Source of the DNA: Microvirga sp. 17 mud 1-3 | GTDB lineage: Bacteria; Pseudomonadota; Alphaproteobacteria; Rhizobiales; Beijerinckiaceae | Assembly: GCF_003151255.1 (NCBI RefSeq) | Contig: NZ_CP029481.1 | Location: forward strand, 372,001-436,000 | Direction of reading: 5' to 3' | Length of the DNA stretch: 64,000 nt | Part shown: piece after piece, positions 11,402 through 20,041 of the stretch | How positions within the stretch are numbered: position 1 is the stretch's first letter | How the letters are laid out: each line of letters starts with the position of its first letter | Made by a program: the position numbers and the translations under genes | Notes under the pieces: generated by a model | The model's input: only the letters and a program-made list of their open reading frames with translations | Database searches by the model: none | Told to the model about the DNA's origin: nothing

Positions 11402-12328
11402 ATGGCCGATTCATCCGCCTTCGTCATCGGCACGCGCGGCAGCCCGCTGGCGCTGGCCCAGGCCCACGAGACGCAGAGACGCCTGAGCGCAGCCCATGGG
11501 CTGGCGCCCGAGCGCCTGCCCCTTGAGGTCATCAAGACGACCGGCGACCGGATCCAGGACCGGGCCCTCTCGGAGGCGGGCGGCAAGGGGTTGTTCACCA
11601 AGGAGCTCGACATCGCGCTCCTCGACGGCTCCATCGACCTCGCAGTCCATTCCGCCAAGGATCTCCCTACAGTCCTGCCGGACGGCATCGTCATCGTCGG
11701 CTACCTGCCCCGCGAGGACGTGCGCGACGCCTTCATCAGCCGCCGGGCCGCAAGCCTGCGCGACCTGCCCGAAGGGGCTGTGGTCGGCTCCGCGTCCCTG
11801 CGGCGCCAGGCGGAAATCCGTCGCCTGCGGCCGGATCTGAGAGTCACACTCCTGCGCGGCAACGTGGAGACGCGCCTGGAGAAGCTCGACCGGGGCGAGG
11901 TGGATGCCACGCTCCTGGCCATGGCGGGGCTGCGCCGCCTCGGCCTGACCCAGCATGTCTCGGCCGTCCTCGACGTGGAGGATTTCCTGCCGGCGGTCGG
12001 GCAGGGGGCCATCGCCATCACGATCCGCACGGGGGATGAGCGGGTGGAGCAGGCGATCCGGCCGATCCTCGACGTCGCGACCGGTCACGCACTTGCGGCC
12101 GAGCGGGCCTTCCTGACGGTCCTCGACGGGTCCTGCCGCACGCCCATCGCGGGCCATGCGCGCCTCGTCGGGGAAGAGATCGAGTTCCGGGGCATGGTGC
12201 TGCGGCCGGACGGGTCGGAGAGCCTGGAAGTCCTGCGCCGCGGCGCACCGGCGGATGCCGCCGCCCTCGGCCGCGAGGCCGGGCTCGACCTGCGCGCGCG
12301 CATGCCGGCGGGCTTCCTCGGCGCCTGA
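11402..12328 (+). CDS. hemC: Hydroxymethylbilane synthase (porphobilinogen deaminase)
   Basis: 308 residues. It joins four porphobilinogen molecules into hydroxymethylbilane in tetrapyrrole synthesis. The N-terminus VIGTRGSPLALAQA, the catalytic region HSAKDLPT (Asp87), the phosphate/pyrrole-binding GSASLRRQAE, and the cofactor cysteine in LDGSCRTPIAGHA (Cys245, which carries dipyrromethane) are present. The long open frame upstream is antisense to tsaD; the ATG at 11402 has a ribosome site (AGGAGAG). The stop overlaps the hemD start (TGATG). Confidence 0.96.
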   Translation: MADSSAFVIGTRGSPLALAQAHETQRRLSAAHGLAPERLPLEVIKTTGDRIQDRALSEAGGKGLFTKELDIALLDGSIDLAVHSAKDLPTVLPDGIVIVGYLPREDVRDAFISRRAASLRDLPEGAVVGSASLRRQAEIRRLRPDLRVTLLRGNVETRLEKLDRGEVDATLLAMAGLRRLGLTQHVSAVLDVEDFLPAVGQGAIAITIRTGDERVEQAIRPILDVATGHALAAERAFLTVLDGSCRTPIAGHARLVGEEIEFRGMVLRPDGSESLEVLRRGAPADAAALGREAGLDLRARMPAGFLGA

Positions 12329-13017
12329 TGCGGGTTCTCGTCACACGCGCCGAGGAGGATGCCGGGCGCACCGCCCGGCGGATCGCGGCGCTGGGCCACG
12401 AGCCGGTCATTGCGCCCATCACCCGCATCGTGCCGACGGGCGATCCCAGGCCTGCCGGGCCGTGGGACGCCCTGATCGTCACCAGTGCCCATGCGGAAGA
12501 GGCCATCAGGTCCATCGCCGACAAGGCGCTCCCGGTCTTCGCGGTCGGGGAGCGGACGGCCCGTGCCGTGCGGCAGGCGGGCTTTTCCACGGTCGCGGTG
12601 GCGGATGGCGATGCGGTCTCCCTCTCGGGCCTCATCCGGCGGAGCCTGCCGCCGGACCGGGTCCTGCTCCATGTGACGGCCCGGCACCACAAGGAGGAGC
12701 CCGCCCTGTCCCTGCAGGCGGCCGGGTTCCGGGTGGTGCATTGGGAGGCCTATGAGGCCGCGGCCGCCGAACGCCTCCCGGAGAGTGCCATTGCGGACAT
12801 GCGGGCTGGTCGGACAGGAGCCGTGCTCCATTATTCCCGGCGCGGCGCGGAGCTTTTTCTGCGCCTGGCGAAGGAGGCGCACTTGTCATCGACCCTTTCC
12901 GCTCCCGTCCATCTCTGTCTCTCGCCCGATGTGGCGGCCCCCTTCGAGGCCCTGGATCTGCCGGTTCGGGTGGCCTCCCGACCCGACGAGGAGGCGCTTC
13001 TGGCCACGCTCCGGTGA
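12328..13017 (+). CDS. hemD: Uroporphyrinogen-III synthase
   Basis: 229 residues. It cyclises hydroxymethylbilane to uroporphyrinogen III with inversion of ring D. HemD proteins are poorly conserved. The call rests on the start MRVLVTRAEEDAGRTA, the bilobed alpha/beta pattern, DALIVTSAHA at the first lobe, VLHYSRRGAELFL at the second, and the position directly after hemC with a one-base overlap. Length is slightly short for the family (about 240-260). Confidence 0.85.
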   Translation: MRVLVTRAEEDAGRTARRIAALGHEPVIAPITRIVPTGDPRPAGPWDALIVTSAHAEEAIRSIADKALPVFAVGERTARAVRQAGFSTVAVADGDAVSLSGLIRRSLPPDRVLLHVTARHHKEEPALSLQAAGFRVVHWEAYEAAAAERLPESAIADMRAGRTGAVLHYSRRGAELFLRLAKEAHLSSTLSAPVHLCLSPDVAAPFEALDLPVRVASRPDEEALLATLR

Positions 13018-13105
13018 CGCCCGCGCCTTCTTCCTCTAGAATCCCCCTGCGAGGGAACGAATGGCCGTGCTCAAGCTTGCCTCATTTGTTTATCAAGAGT
13101 GACCC

Positions 13106-14533
13106 GTGACCGATTCCTTTGACTCCCAGTCCCCGAAATCCTCCCGCAGGAAGCCCCGGCGCGAGCCCGCGACCATCGATCTCGAAGCGAAGGTCGTCGA
13201 TGACGGCCGCCCGGGCGAGCCGTCGGAGGGCGAGACCGAGCGGCTGGTGAGCGAGGCCATGGCCGAGACCGAGGCTCCCCTCGAGTCCGGAAGCGCCGCC
13301 GATTCGATCGCCGCAGGAGCCGGGGACCCTCAATCCGTGAATCCCCCGCCTGAAGATCCTCAGCCCGAAAGTCCTCAGCCCGAGAATCCTCAACCTGAGC
13401 ATCTTCATCCCGAAAGCCCTCGGACCGAGGCCGCTGGTTTCGGCGACCGGGGGAGCGAGCCTCCGCCGCCTCCCGAGCCTCAGCCGTCGCGGCAGATGCC
13501 GCTGGCCGCTCTCCTCGGGGCCGGCGTGGTCGGCGGGCTCGTGGGTGCGGGCCTCGTCTACGGGTTGACCCGGCAAGAAGCCCCCACCGGGCAGGACGAC
13601 CAGCGCCTGGCGCAGCTCGAGCAGCGCGTGTCGGCGCTCGGCCAGCCCTCCACGGCCACGCAGGGGCTGGAGAACCGTCTCAAGGCCCTCGAAGAGGCGC
13701 GCTCCGCTTTCGACGGCCGGCTCAAGGCGGCCGAGACCGCCGCCCAGCAGGCCGAGGCCCGCGCAGGCGAGGCCCTGAACCGGCCCGCTCCCGAGGCTGC
13801 CGCCCCGCAGGACGAGGGAGCCGTGAAGGACCTCACGGACCGGCTCGCGGCCCTGGAGGGGCAGATGCAGGCTCAGGCGCAGGCTGCCCAGCAGGCAGGC
13901 CGCTCCGCCGAGGCCTCGCAGCAGGCGATCGAATCCCTGAACGGGCGGCTGGAGGAGAGCGACAGGCGGCTTGCGGAGCTTGCCCAGCAGGTCGGGCATG
14001 GACCCGATGCGGCGACGCTCGCGGGAATCCGTCTGTCGCTCGCATCCCGCCTCGGCGATGCCCTGCGGCGGGGCGCTCCCTATGCGGAGGCGCTGTCGGC
14101 GCTCGAACGGCTGTCGAAGGATCCGGGGCGGCTCGCCCCTCTGCGCCCCTATGCCCAGGAGGGCGCGCCGACCGCCGCGGAACTCGCGAAGAGCTTCGAG
14201 CCCGTGCGCACCGCGATCCTGCGGGATGACCGGGGCAGCGGAAACGGAAGCTGGAGCGACCGGCTCTGGCGCATGGCGGACCGGGTCGTCACCATCCGGC
14301 CGGTCGGCGAGGCGGACGGCACGGGCGTGCCGGCGGTGCTCGCCCGAATCGACCGGGCCCTCGGCCGCGGGAACATGGCGGAGGCCGCTGCCGCCTGGCA
14401 GAGCCTGCCGGAACCGTCCCGGCGCCTGTCCGAGGATTGGGGGCGCAGCGTAAAGGCCGTGTCCGAGGCCGAGGCGGCCGTTCAGGCCGAGGCGAACGAC
14501 GCCCTTTCGGCCCTTCCCCAGACGCAGCAATAA
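13106..14533 (+). CDS. Mitofilin-like (HemX-related) membrane coiled-coil protein
   Basis: 475 residues. The first 130 or so are disordered, rich in Pro and Glu, and include a pentapeptide repeat. One transmembrane helix (about 131-152, LAALLGAGVVGGLVGAGLVYG) is followed by a long Gln/Ala/Glu coiled coil (about 165-310) and a helical C-terminal domain. This is the layout of the alphaproteobacterial mitofilin/Mic60-like proteins encoded between hemD and hemY, proposed to shape the inner membrane. The start is GTG at 13106. hemY follows after 16 bases, so hemC-hemD-mitofilin-hemY probably form one operon. Confidence 0.82.
   Translation: MTDSFDSQSPKSSRRKPRREPATIDLEAKVVDDGRPGEPSEGETERLVSEAMAETEAPLESGSAADSIAAGAGDPQSVNPPPEDPQPESPQPENPQPEHLHPESPRTEAAGFGDRGSEPPPPPEPQPSRQMPLAALLGAGVVGGLVGAGLVYGLTRQEAPTGQDDQRLAQLEQRVSALGQPSTATQGLENRLKALEEARSAFDGRLKAAETAAQQAEARAGEALNRPAPEAAAPQDEGAVKDLTDRLAALEGQMQAQAQAAQQAGRSAEASQQAIESLNGRLEESDRRLAELAQQVGHGPDAATLAGIRLSLASRLGDALRRGAPYAEALSALERLSKDPGRLAPLRPYAQEGAPTAAELAKSFEPVRTAILRDDRGSGNGSWSDRLWRMADRVVTIRPVGEADGTGVPAVLARIDRALGRGNMAEAAAAWQSLPEPSRRLSEDWGRSVKAVSEAEAAVQAEANDALSALPQTQQ
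13349..13423 (+). repeat. 15-bp tandem repeat, five copies, inside the mitofilin-like gene
   Basis: Five in-frame 15-base units, for example CCCGAAAGTCCTCAG and CCCGAGAATCCTCAA, encode the pentapeptide series PEDPQ, PESPQ, PENPQ, PEHLH, PESPR. They lie in the disordered N-terminal segment before the transmembrane helix. Units differ at several positions, so the array is not freshly expanded, but copy-number variation between strains would be expected. Confidence 0.85.
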
Positions 14534-14549
14534 GGATCAGGCCAGCATC

Positions 14550-16163
14550 ATGTGGCGCGCTCTCGTCTTCATCGGTCTTCTCTGCGTCGCAGCCTTCGGG
14601 GCTGTGTGGCTGGCGGACAGGCCCGGCACGGTCCTCGTCACCTTCGGCGGGTACGAGATGCGGACCTCGGTGGCGGTCGCGGCCGTGGCCCTCGCGGGCA
14701 TCGGTCTCGGCCTTGCCCTGCTCTGGGCCGGGGTCACGACCATCCTGCGCCTTCCGTCGCGCCTCACCTTCGCGTCCCGCGCCCGGCGTCGGGCACGGGG
14801 CTATCAGGCCGTGTCCCGCGGCATGGTGGCCGTGGGCGCGGGCGATCCCATCGCGGCCCGCCGCTATGCCGGGGAGGCCGAAAGGCTGCTCGGCCGCGAG
14901 CCCCTGACGCTTCTGCTCAAGGCCCAGGCGGCGCAGGTCTCCGGAAACCGCTCGGCCGCCGAGGCGGCCTTCACGCAGATGATGGAGGAGGATGAGACCC
15001 GGGTGCTCGGCCTGCGTGGTCTCTTCGTGGAAGCGCGCCGGCGCGGCGATGCCCCGGCTGCCCACGAATATGCCGCCGAGGCCGTCCGCCTTGCGCCCGC
15101 CGCCACCTGGGCGAGCGACGCGATCCTGGAGGCGCGCTGCGCCGGGCGCGACTGGCGCGGAGCCCTGGAGGCGGTAGAACGCCGCGCCTCCCTCGGCCTC
15201 GTCGACAAGGCGACCGCCAAGCGCCACCGGGCCGTGCTGCTGACTGCCGATGCCCTCGACCGGGTCGAGCACGACCGGGAAGGAGCGCTGCGCAGCGCCC
15301 AGGACGCCCTGCGGCTTTCCCCCACGCTCATCCCGGCCGCGGCCCTTGCCGGAAAGCTCCTGTCCGACAGGGGCGACCTGCGCCGGGCCGCCAAGGTGGT
15401 GGAGGCCGCATGGCGTCAGCAGCCCCATCCGGACCTTGCCGAGGTTTATCTCAACCTGCGACCGGGCGATTCCGCCCTCGACCGACTGAAGCGCGCCGAG
15501 ACCCTCCAGCGGCTGTCCCAGAGCGCTCCCGAGGGCAGGCTCGCGGTGGCTCGCTCCGCCCTCGAAGCACGCGAGTTCGAGCGGGCCCGGACGGCCCTGG
15601 AGCCGCTCCTGGCGGAGCGTCCCACCATGCGGGTCTGCCTACTCATGTCTGACCTGGAGCAGGCCGAGCACGGCTCGACCGGACGCGGGCGGGAATGGCT
15701 TGCCCGCGCGACCCGCGCCCCGCGGGATCCCGCCTGGATAGCCGACGGTATCGTGGCCGATCGCTGGGCACCGATCTCCCCCGTGACGGGCCGCCTCGAC
15801 GCCTTCGTCTGGGCCGCCCCTCCGGATGTGCTGGTAGCCCCCGAGATCGCCCTGAGCGACGACGTGACGGCTGATCTCGACGACACGCAGAAGGCCCTGC
15901 CGCTGCCCGAGGAACAGGAGGCCACGCCTGGGCCCGAGACGGGCATCGCCGAAATCGCCGAGCCCGCGGAGGCCATGTCCCCGGTCATGTCCGAAGGGGA
16001 GCAGCCCACGCCCAAGCCACCCATGCCGGAGCCACCCATGCCCAAGCCGCCCGCGGCCAAGCCCGAGCCCGAGCCGGTGGTGTTCCCAGCCACCCCGCCT
16101 GACGTGCCCCGGCCGCAGGACGAGGCGGCTCCCGCCCGCCGCAGCGTCTTTTCCCTCTGGTAG
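14550..16163 (+). CDS. hemY: HemY-type heme-biosynthesis-associated TPR membrane protein
   Basis: 537 residues. Two N-terminal transmembrane helices (about 4-22 and 40-66) are followed by a tetratricopeptide-type helical region to about residue 400. The HemY_N motif sits around residues 25-110 (RPGTVLVTFGGYEMRTS, RARGYQAVSRGMVAVGAGD). The last 100 residues are an acidic and then proline-rich tail with PMPEP and PMPKP repeats. The gene is the usual partner of the upstream mitofilin-like gene. HemY of this type is not the protoporphyrinogen oxidase of Bacillus; its exact function is unsettled. Confidence 0.85.
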   Translation: MWRALVFIGLLCVAAFGAVWLADRPGTVLVTFGGYEMRTSVAVAAVALAGIGLGLALLWAGVTTILRLPSRLTFASRARRRARGYQAVSRGMVAVGAGDPIAARRYAGEAERLLGREPLTLLLKAQAAQVSGNRSAAEAAFTQMMEEDETRVLGLRGLFVEARRRGDAPAAHEYAAEAVRLAPAATWASDAILEARCAGRDWRGALEAVERRASLGLVDKATAKRHRAVLLTADALDRVEHDREGALRSAQDALRLSPTLIPAAALAGKLLSDRGDLRRAAKVVEAAWRQQPHPDLAEVYLNLRPGDSALDRLKRAETLQRLSQSAPEGRLAVARSALEAREFERARTALEPLLAERPTMRVCLLMSDLEQAEHGSTGRGREWLARATRAPRDPAWIADGIVADRWAPISPVTGRLDAFVWAAPPDVLVAPEIALSDDVTADLDDTQKALPLPEEQEATPGPETGIAEIAEPAEAMSPVMSEGEQPTPKPPMPEPPMPKPPAAKPEPEPVVFPATPPDVPRPQDEAAPARRSVFSLW

Positions 16164-16190
16164 GGCGGACCGCAAAACTCAATCGCTAAT

Positions 16191-16227
16191 CCTCCCGGCA
16201 AGCCCTTGCCAAGCGCAGGCCGGGAGG
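16191..16227 (+). terminator. Hairpin downstream of hemY
   Basis: CCTCCCGGC (16191-16199) pairs perfectly with GCCGGGAGG (16219-16227) around a 19-base loop, 28 bases after the hemY stop and before the tRNA gene. There is no T-run after it, so it may act as a weak or Rho-assisted terminator or an mRNA-end stabiliser. Confidence 0.5.
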
Positions 16228-16263
16228 GTATGAGGCACCCCACTCCGGTCGAACGACCGCGTC

Positions 16264-16339
16264 GCCGCAATAGCTCAGCTGGTAGAGCACCTCATTCGTA
16301 ATGAGGGGGTCGGGGGTTCGAATCCCTCTTGCGGCACCA
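16264..16339 (+). tRNA. tRNA-Thr (anticodon CGT)
   Basis: A 76-base cloverleaf. The acceptor stem is GCCGCAA (16264-16270) with TTGCGGC (16329-16335), discriminator A and an encoded CCA (16337-16339). The anticodon stem is CCTCA/TGAGG around loop TTCGTAA, giving anticodon CGT, which reads ACG threonine codons. The T-loop sequence GGTTCGAATCC is canonical. It is a possible integration site, but nothing mobile lies next to it. Confidence 0.97.
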
Positions 16340-16549
16340 TTTCCCCGACAATCCGTTTCCAGGCCGATATCGACCCATCTCGCGCGGGGGCTGCGGACCC
16401 GCCGATCATGCCGCGCGTCGTCGGTCGGGAACTTTCCGGGGCGGGAAGATGGAAAGCAGGCTCCGTTACGTCATCTTCTCTGGCCAGAGCCTTCGCATCC
16501 TGTAATCTCCAGGTTCCTGCCGGTCGAGCGTGAAGAAGTACGAAAAACG

Positions 16550-19021
16550 GTGTCGCAGCTTCTCGGAATATCCATCCTCAACAATGTCCCGGCATTGATG
16601 GGGTATATCGATCGTCATGAACGCTATCTGTTCACCAACAATACCTACAAGGAATGGTACGGCGTCGACCCGTCCGAGGTGCAGGGGCGGACGATCCTGG
16701 AGATCGTCGGCGAGGTGAATTATGCGGTCCTCAAGCCCTATATCGATCGGGTTCTGGCCGGCGAGCCGATCATCTACGAACAATCCCTGACGACCCTCAC
16801 GGGGCCCCGCTACGTTCAGGGCAGCTATTCTCCGGACCGGGCGGAGGACGGCACCATTCGGGGCTTCTTCGTTCTCGTCCTGGACATCAGCCAGAGGCGT
16901 GCCCTTGAGCTGCAGCTCAAGGAAAGCGAGATGCGCTTTTCCGGCGCCTTCCAGTCCTCGGGCATCGGCATGACCATCGTCAGCCCGGAAGGCCGCTATC
17001 TCCAGGTCAACCGGACCTATTGCGACATGCTGGGCTACACGGCCGAGGAGCTTTCCGCCCTCTCGTTCCCGGCCATCACCCATCCCGATGACCTCGCGGA
17101 GGATTACGGCTCCATCAAGGAGATGCTGGCCGGCACGAAGCTCGGGCACACCATGGAGAAGCGCTACATCCATAAGCAGGGCCATGAGGTCCACGCGATC
17201 ATCAGCTCGTCGCTGGTGCGTGACGCGCAGGGGACGCCGCTCTACTTCGTGACGCAGGTCCAGAACATCACCGACCGAAAGATCGCCGAGGAGCGGCTCT
17301 TCCGGGAGCACGAGCTGTCCCAGGTGACCCTGCGCTCCATCGGCGACGGGGTTATCACGACGGACGTGAAGGGGCGCGTCACCTCGCTCAACCCGGTCGC
17401 CGAGGCGATGACCGGGTGGACGTCCGACGAGGCTCTCGGCCATCCGCTTCATGAAGTCTTCCGGGTCGTCGCCTCAGGGGAGGCGAGCCGCGACGTGGAG
17501 GACGGGACGCTCATCCCCGGCGACCCGGTCTGGCTCGGGCGCAATACGCTCCTCAAGCGGCGCGACGGGACCACCATTCCGGTCGAGGAGACCGCTGCGC
17601 CGATCCGCGACCGGCGCGGCGCCGTCGTGGGCGGCGTGCTGGTGATCCATGACGTCACCGAGCACCGGGCGCTCACGTCCCGTTTGGCCTTTCTCGCCCA
17701 CCACGATGCGCTCACGGGGCTGCCGAACCGCAGCCTGTTCCGAATTCGGCTCGACCAGGCGATCGCGCGGTCCCGGAAAGCGGGTGGCGGGGCCGTGGCC
17801 GTCCTGTTCGGAGATCTCGACCGTCTCAAGCTCGTCAACGATACGCTCGGGCACGGCATGGGCGACCGGATTCTCGAAGAGGTCGCCAAGCGCCTTCGCG
17901 CCTGCGTGCGGGAAGGCGATCTCGTCAGCCGCTGGGCGGGCGACGAGTTCGGCATTCTCCTGCCCAGCGTGGCGGATGCGACGGCTGCGGCCGCCATCGC
18001 GGAGCGGGTCATCGCGTCTATCGGCGAGACCTTCCACCTGGAGGGCGTGAGCCAGCCGATCCATGTGGGAATCAGCCTCGGGGTGAGCCTCTACCCCCAT
18101 GATGGGCACGACAGCGACACCCTGATGCAGGCGGCCGACGTGGCGCTCTACGAGGTCAAGGCCAGCGGCAAGGGAAGCTATCGGTTCTTCTCCCGGTCCA
18201 TGCACGAGCAGGTCCGCGAGCGGACCGATATGGAGGCCATTCTGCGGCAGGCCGTCAGGGCGGATGCCTTCGCGCTGCATTACCAGCCGCGCATCGACCT
18301 TTCATCCCACCGAGTCGTTGCGGTCGAGGCTCTCGTGCGGCTTCAGGGCTCGGGCGTCCTGATCCCTCCGTCCCGTTTCATCCGAATCGCGGAGGAAACA
18401 GGCCTGATCGTCCCCATCGGACGGTGGGTGGTCGAGCAGGTCTGCCGCCAGCTTCGGCACTGGTGCTCGATCGGGCTCAGGGGCGTTCGTGTGTCGCTCA
18501 ACGTCTCGCCCGTGCAGGTCCGGCGGCACGATTTCTACACGGTGCTGCGGGCCCTGACGGCGCAATACGGAATCCATCCGTCCCAGGTCGAGCTCGAGAT
18601 TACGGAAAGCACCCTCGTCGAGCCGGAGCCCGGGATCACGGCCGGCCTGAACTTGCTCAAGGAGGCCGGGTTCTCCATGGCGCTCGACGATTTCGGGACC
18701 GGCTATTCGAGCTTCTCGTATCTGAACCGGCTGCCGATCGACACCCTGAAGATCGACCGGTCGTTCATCCACGAGATCGGTTCCCCGCAGGGTGCCGTGG
18801 TCGTGGAGGCGATCCTCGCGCTCGGACGGGCCCTCGGCAAGCGCATGGTCGCCGAGGGAGTCGAGACGGACGAGCAGGTGGAATGGCTGAAGGCCCGGGG
18901 CTGCGACGAGGCGCAGGGCTTCCTCTTCTGCCCTCCCGTCGCGGCGCAGGACCTGCTTCCCGCCCTGGAGGCGGGCGGCCTCCTCAAGGACGAAAGCGAG
19001 CGGCGCTTCTGGCGTTCATGA
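16550..19021 (+). CDS. Cyclic-di-GMP signalling protein, PAS-PAS-PAS-GGDEF-EAL
   Basis: About 823 residues, soluble. Three PAS sensor domains (about 1-120, 125-245 and 250-375) precede a GGDEF domain (about 380-545) and an EAL domain (about 560-815). The GGDEF signature reads AGDEF (about residue 463), a variant that still has the catalytic acidic pair. The EAL domain looks intact: EALVRL (about 592), DDFGTGYSS, KIDRSF, AEGVET and QGF. It could make and break c-di-GMP; the balance is not predictable. The open frame runs back into the tRNA; GTG at 16550 keeps the whole first PAS domain but has no strong ribosome site, so the start is uncertain. The 3' end overlaps the convergent CDF gene by 6 bases. 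Confidence 0.88.
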   Translation: MSQLLGISILNNVPALMGYIDRHERYLFTNNTYKEWYGVDPSEVQGRTILEIVGEVNYAVLKPYIDRVLAGEPIIYEQSLTTLTGPRYVQGSYSPDRAEDGTIRGFFVLVLDISQRRALELQLKESEMRFSGAFQSSGIGMTIVSPEGRYLQVNRTYCDMLGYTAEELSALSFPAITHPDDLAEDYGSIKEMLAGTKLGHTMEKRYIHKQGHEVHAIISSSLVRDAQGTPLYFVTQVQNITDRKIAEERLFREHELSQVTLRSIGDGVITTDVKGRVTSLNPVAEAMTGWTSDEALGHPLHEVFRVVASGEASRDVEDGTLIPGDPVWLGRNTLLKRRDGTTIPVEETAAPIRDRRGAVVGGVLVIHDVTEHRALTSRLAFLAHHDALTGLPNRSLFRIRLDQAIARSRKAGGGAVAVLFGDLDRLKLVNDTLGHGMGDRILEEVAKRLRACVREGDLVSRWAGDEFGILLPSVADATAAAAIAERVIASIGETFHLEGVSQPIHVGISLGVSLYPHDGHDSDTLMQAADVALYEVKASGKGSYRFFSRSMHEQVRERTDMEAILRQAVRADAFALHYQPRIDLSSHRVVAVEALVRLQGSGVLIPPSRFIRIAEETGLIVPIGRWVVEQVCRQLRHWCSIGLRGVRVSLNVSPVQVRRHDFYTVLRALTAQYGIHPSQVELEITESTLVEPEPGITAGLNLLKEAGFSMALDDFGTGYSSFSYLNRLPIDTLKIDRSFIHEIGSPQGAVVVEAILALGRALGKRMVAEGVETDEQVEWLKARGCDEAQGFLFCPPVAAQDLLPALEAGGLLKDESERRFWRS

Positions 19022-19906
19022 CAGCACCACGATGCCGGCGTGCTTCGCCTTTTCGTCGGGCTCCACGTGGATCGTGATGAGGGCGTGGCTGACCTCCGCT
19101 TTCAGCGCACGCTCGATCCGGTCGCAGATATCGTGCGCGTCGGTGACGCTCATGGCTCCCGGAACCACCAGGTGGAAATCGATGAAGATGACCCGGCCCG
19201 CATGGCGGGTGCGCAGGTCGTGCGCTTCGATGGCGCCCTCCGCATTGACGGCGATGACCTCCCGCACCCGGGCCAGCGTTTCCTCCGGCACCGCCTGGTC
19301 CATCAAGCCGCCGATGCTCTCCTTCATGAGGCCCCAGCCCGACCAGAGGATGTTGACGGCCACCAGGGCCGCCATGGCGGGATCGAGCCATTGCCAGCCG
19401 GTCAGCGGAACGAGCAGGAGGCCTGCCAGGACACCCACGGAGGTGTAGACGTCGGTCAGGAGATGATGCCCGTCCGCCGCCAGGGCGGGGGAGCGCATCC
19501 GGCGCCCGTTCTTGATCAGGATCCAGGACCATACGGCATTGACGAAGGTCGCGAGGGCGTTCACGCCCAGCCCCGTGAGCGGCATGTCGAGCACTCGCGG
19601 GCGCATGAGGCCCGAATAGGCCTCGTGCAGGATCATCAGGGCCGCGACGATGATGAGGACCCCCTCCAGCACCGCGGAGAAATACTCGGCCTTATGGTGG
19701 CCGTAAGGGTGGTTCTTGTCCGCCGGCTGGGCGCTGAACCGCACGGCCATCAGGGCCGCCACGGCCGTCACCATGTTGATGGTGCTCTCCAGGGCGTCCG
19801 AATAGAGCGCGATACTGCCGGTCAGGTAATAGGCGGCGAATTTCAGGGCGAACACGATGGCGCCGATGAAAATGCTGCCAATGGCAAGTTTTTGGATCTT
19901 GTCCAT
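19016..19906 (-). CDS. Cation diffusion facilitator (CDF) family transporter
   Basis: 296 residues with six predicted membrane helices and a C-terminal cytoplasmic domain (about 205-296) ending near HALITIHVEPDEKAKH. CDF proteins export divalent metals in exchange for protons. The second-helix metal motif reads YSDALESTIN, so the positions that are Asp45 and Asp49 in Escherichia coli FieF align with Glu40 and Asn44. The fifth-helix motif HLLTD (His148, Asp152) is standard. The metal specificity therefore cannot be assigned as zinc or iron. It is convergent with the c-di-GMP gene. Confidence 0.88.
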   Translation of the reverse strand: MDKIQKLAIGSIFIGAIVFALKFAAYYLTGSIALYSDALESTINMVTAVAALMAVRFSAQPADKNHPYGHHKAEYFSAVLEGVLIIVAALMILHEAYSGLMRPRVLDMPLTGLGVNALATFVNAVWSWILIKNGRRMRSPALAADGHHLLTDVYTSVGVLAGLLLVPLTGWQWLDPAMAALVAVNILWSGWGLMKESIGGLMDQAVPEETLARVREVIAVNAEGAIEAHDLRTRHAGRVIFIDFHLVVPGAMSVTDAHDICDRIERALKAEVSHALITIHVEPDEKAKHAGIVVLS

Positions 19907-20041
19907 CGCGTCACGGTCTCGAGGTCAGGAGGGCAGGGGGACGTTATAGGGGGCTCTGCGGCGGACGCAAGCCATTGTTTCCCTTTGCAAATCGCTTGCA
20001 AGAGCGTGTCTTGTCCGTTCCCGGCGCGAACGCGCGCAATC

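Noticed and set aside
13082..14530. A 482-codon minus-strand frame opposite the mitofilin-like gene
   Set aside because: Shadow frame rich in Gly, Leu and Arg; the plus-strand protein has the expected membrane helix and coiled coil and fits the hem operon.
16264..16339. tRNA-Thr as an integration site of a genomic island
   Set aside because: No integrase, no direct repeat of the tRNA 3' end and no shift in gene style to either side.
16301..16549. N-terminal extension of the GGDEF-EAL frame into the tRNA
   Set aside because: The extension would be coded by the tRNA 3' half and has no PAS-like content, so the start was placed at GTG 16550.
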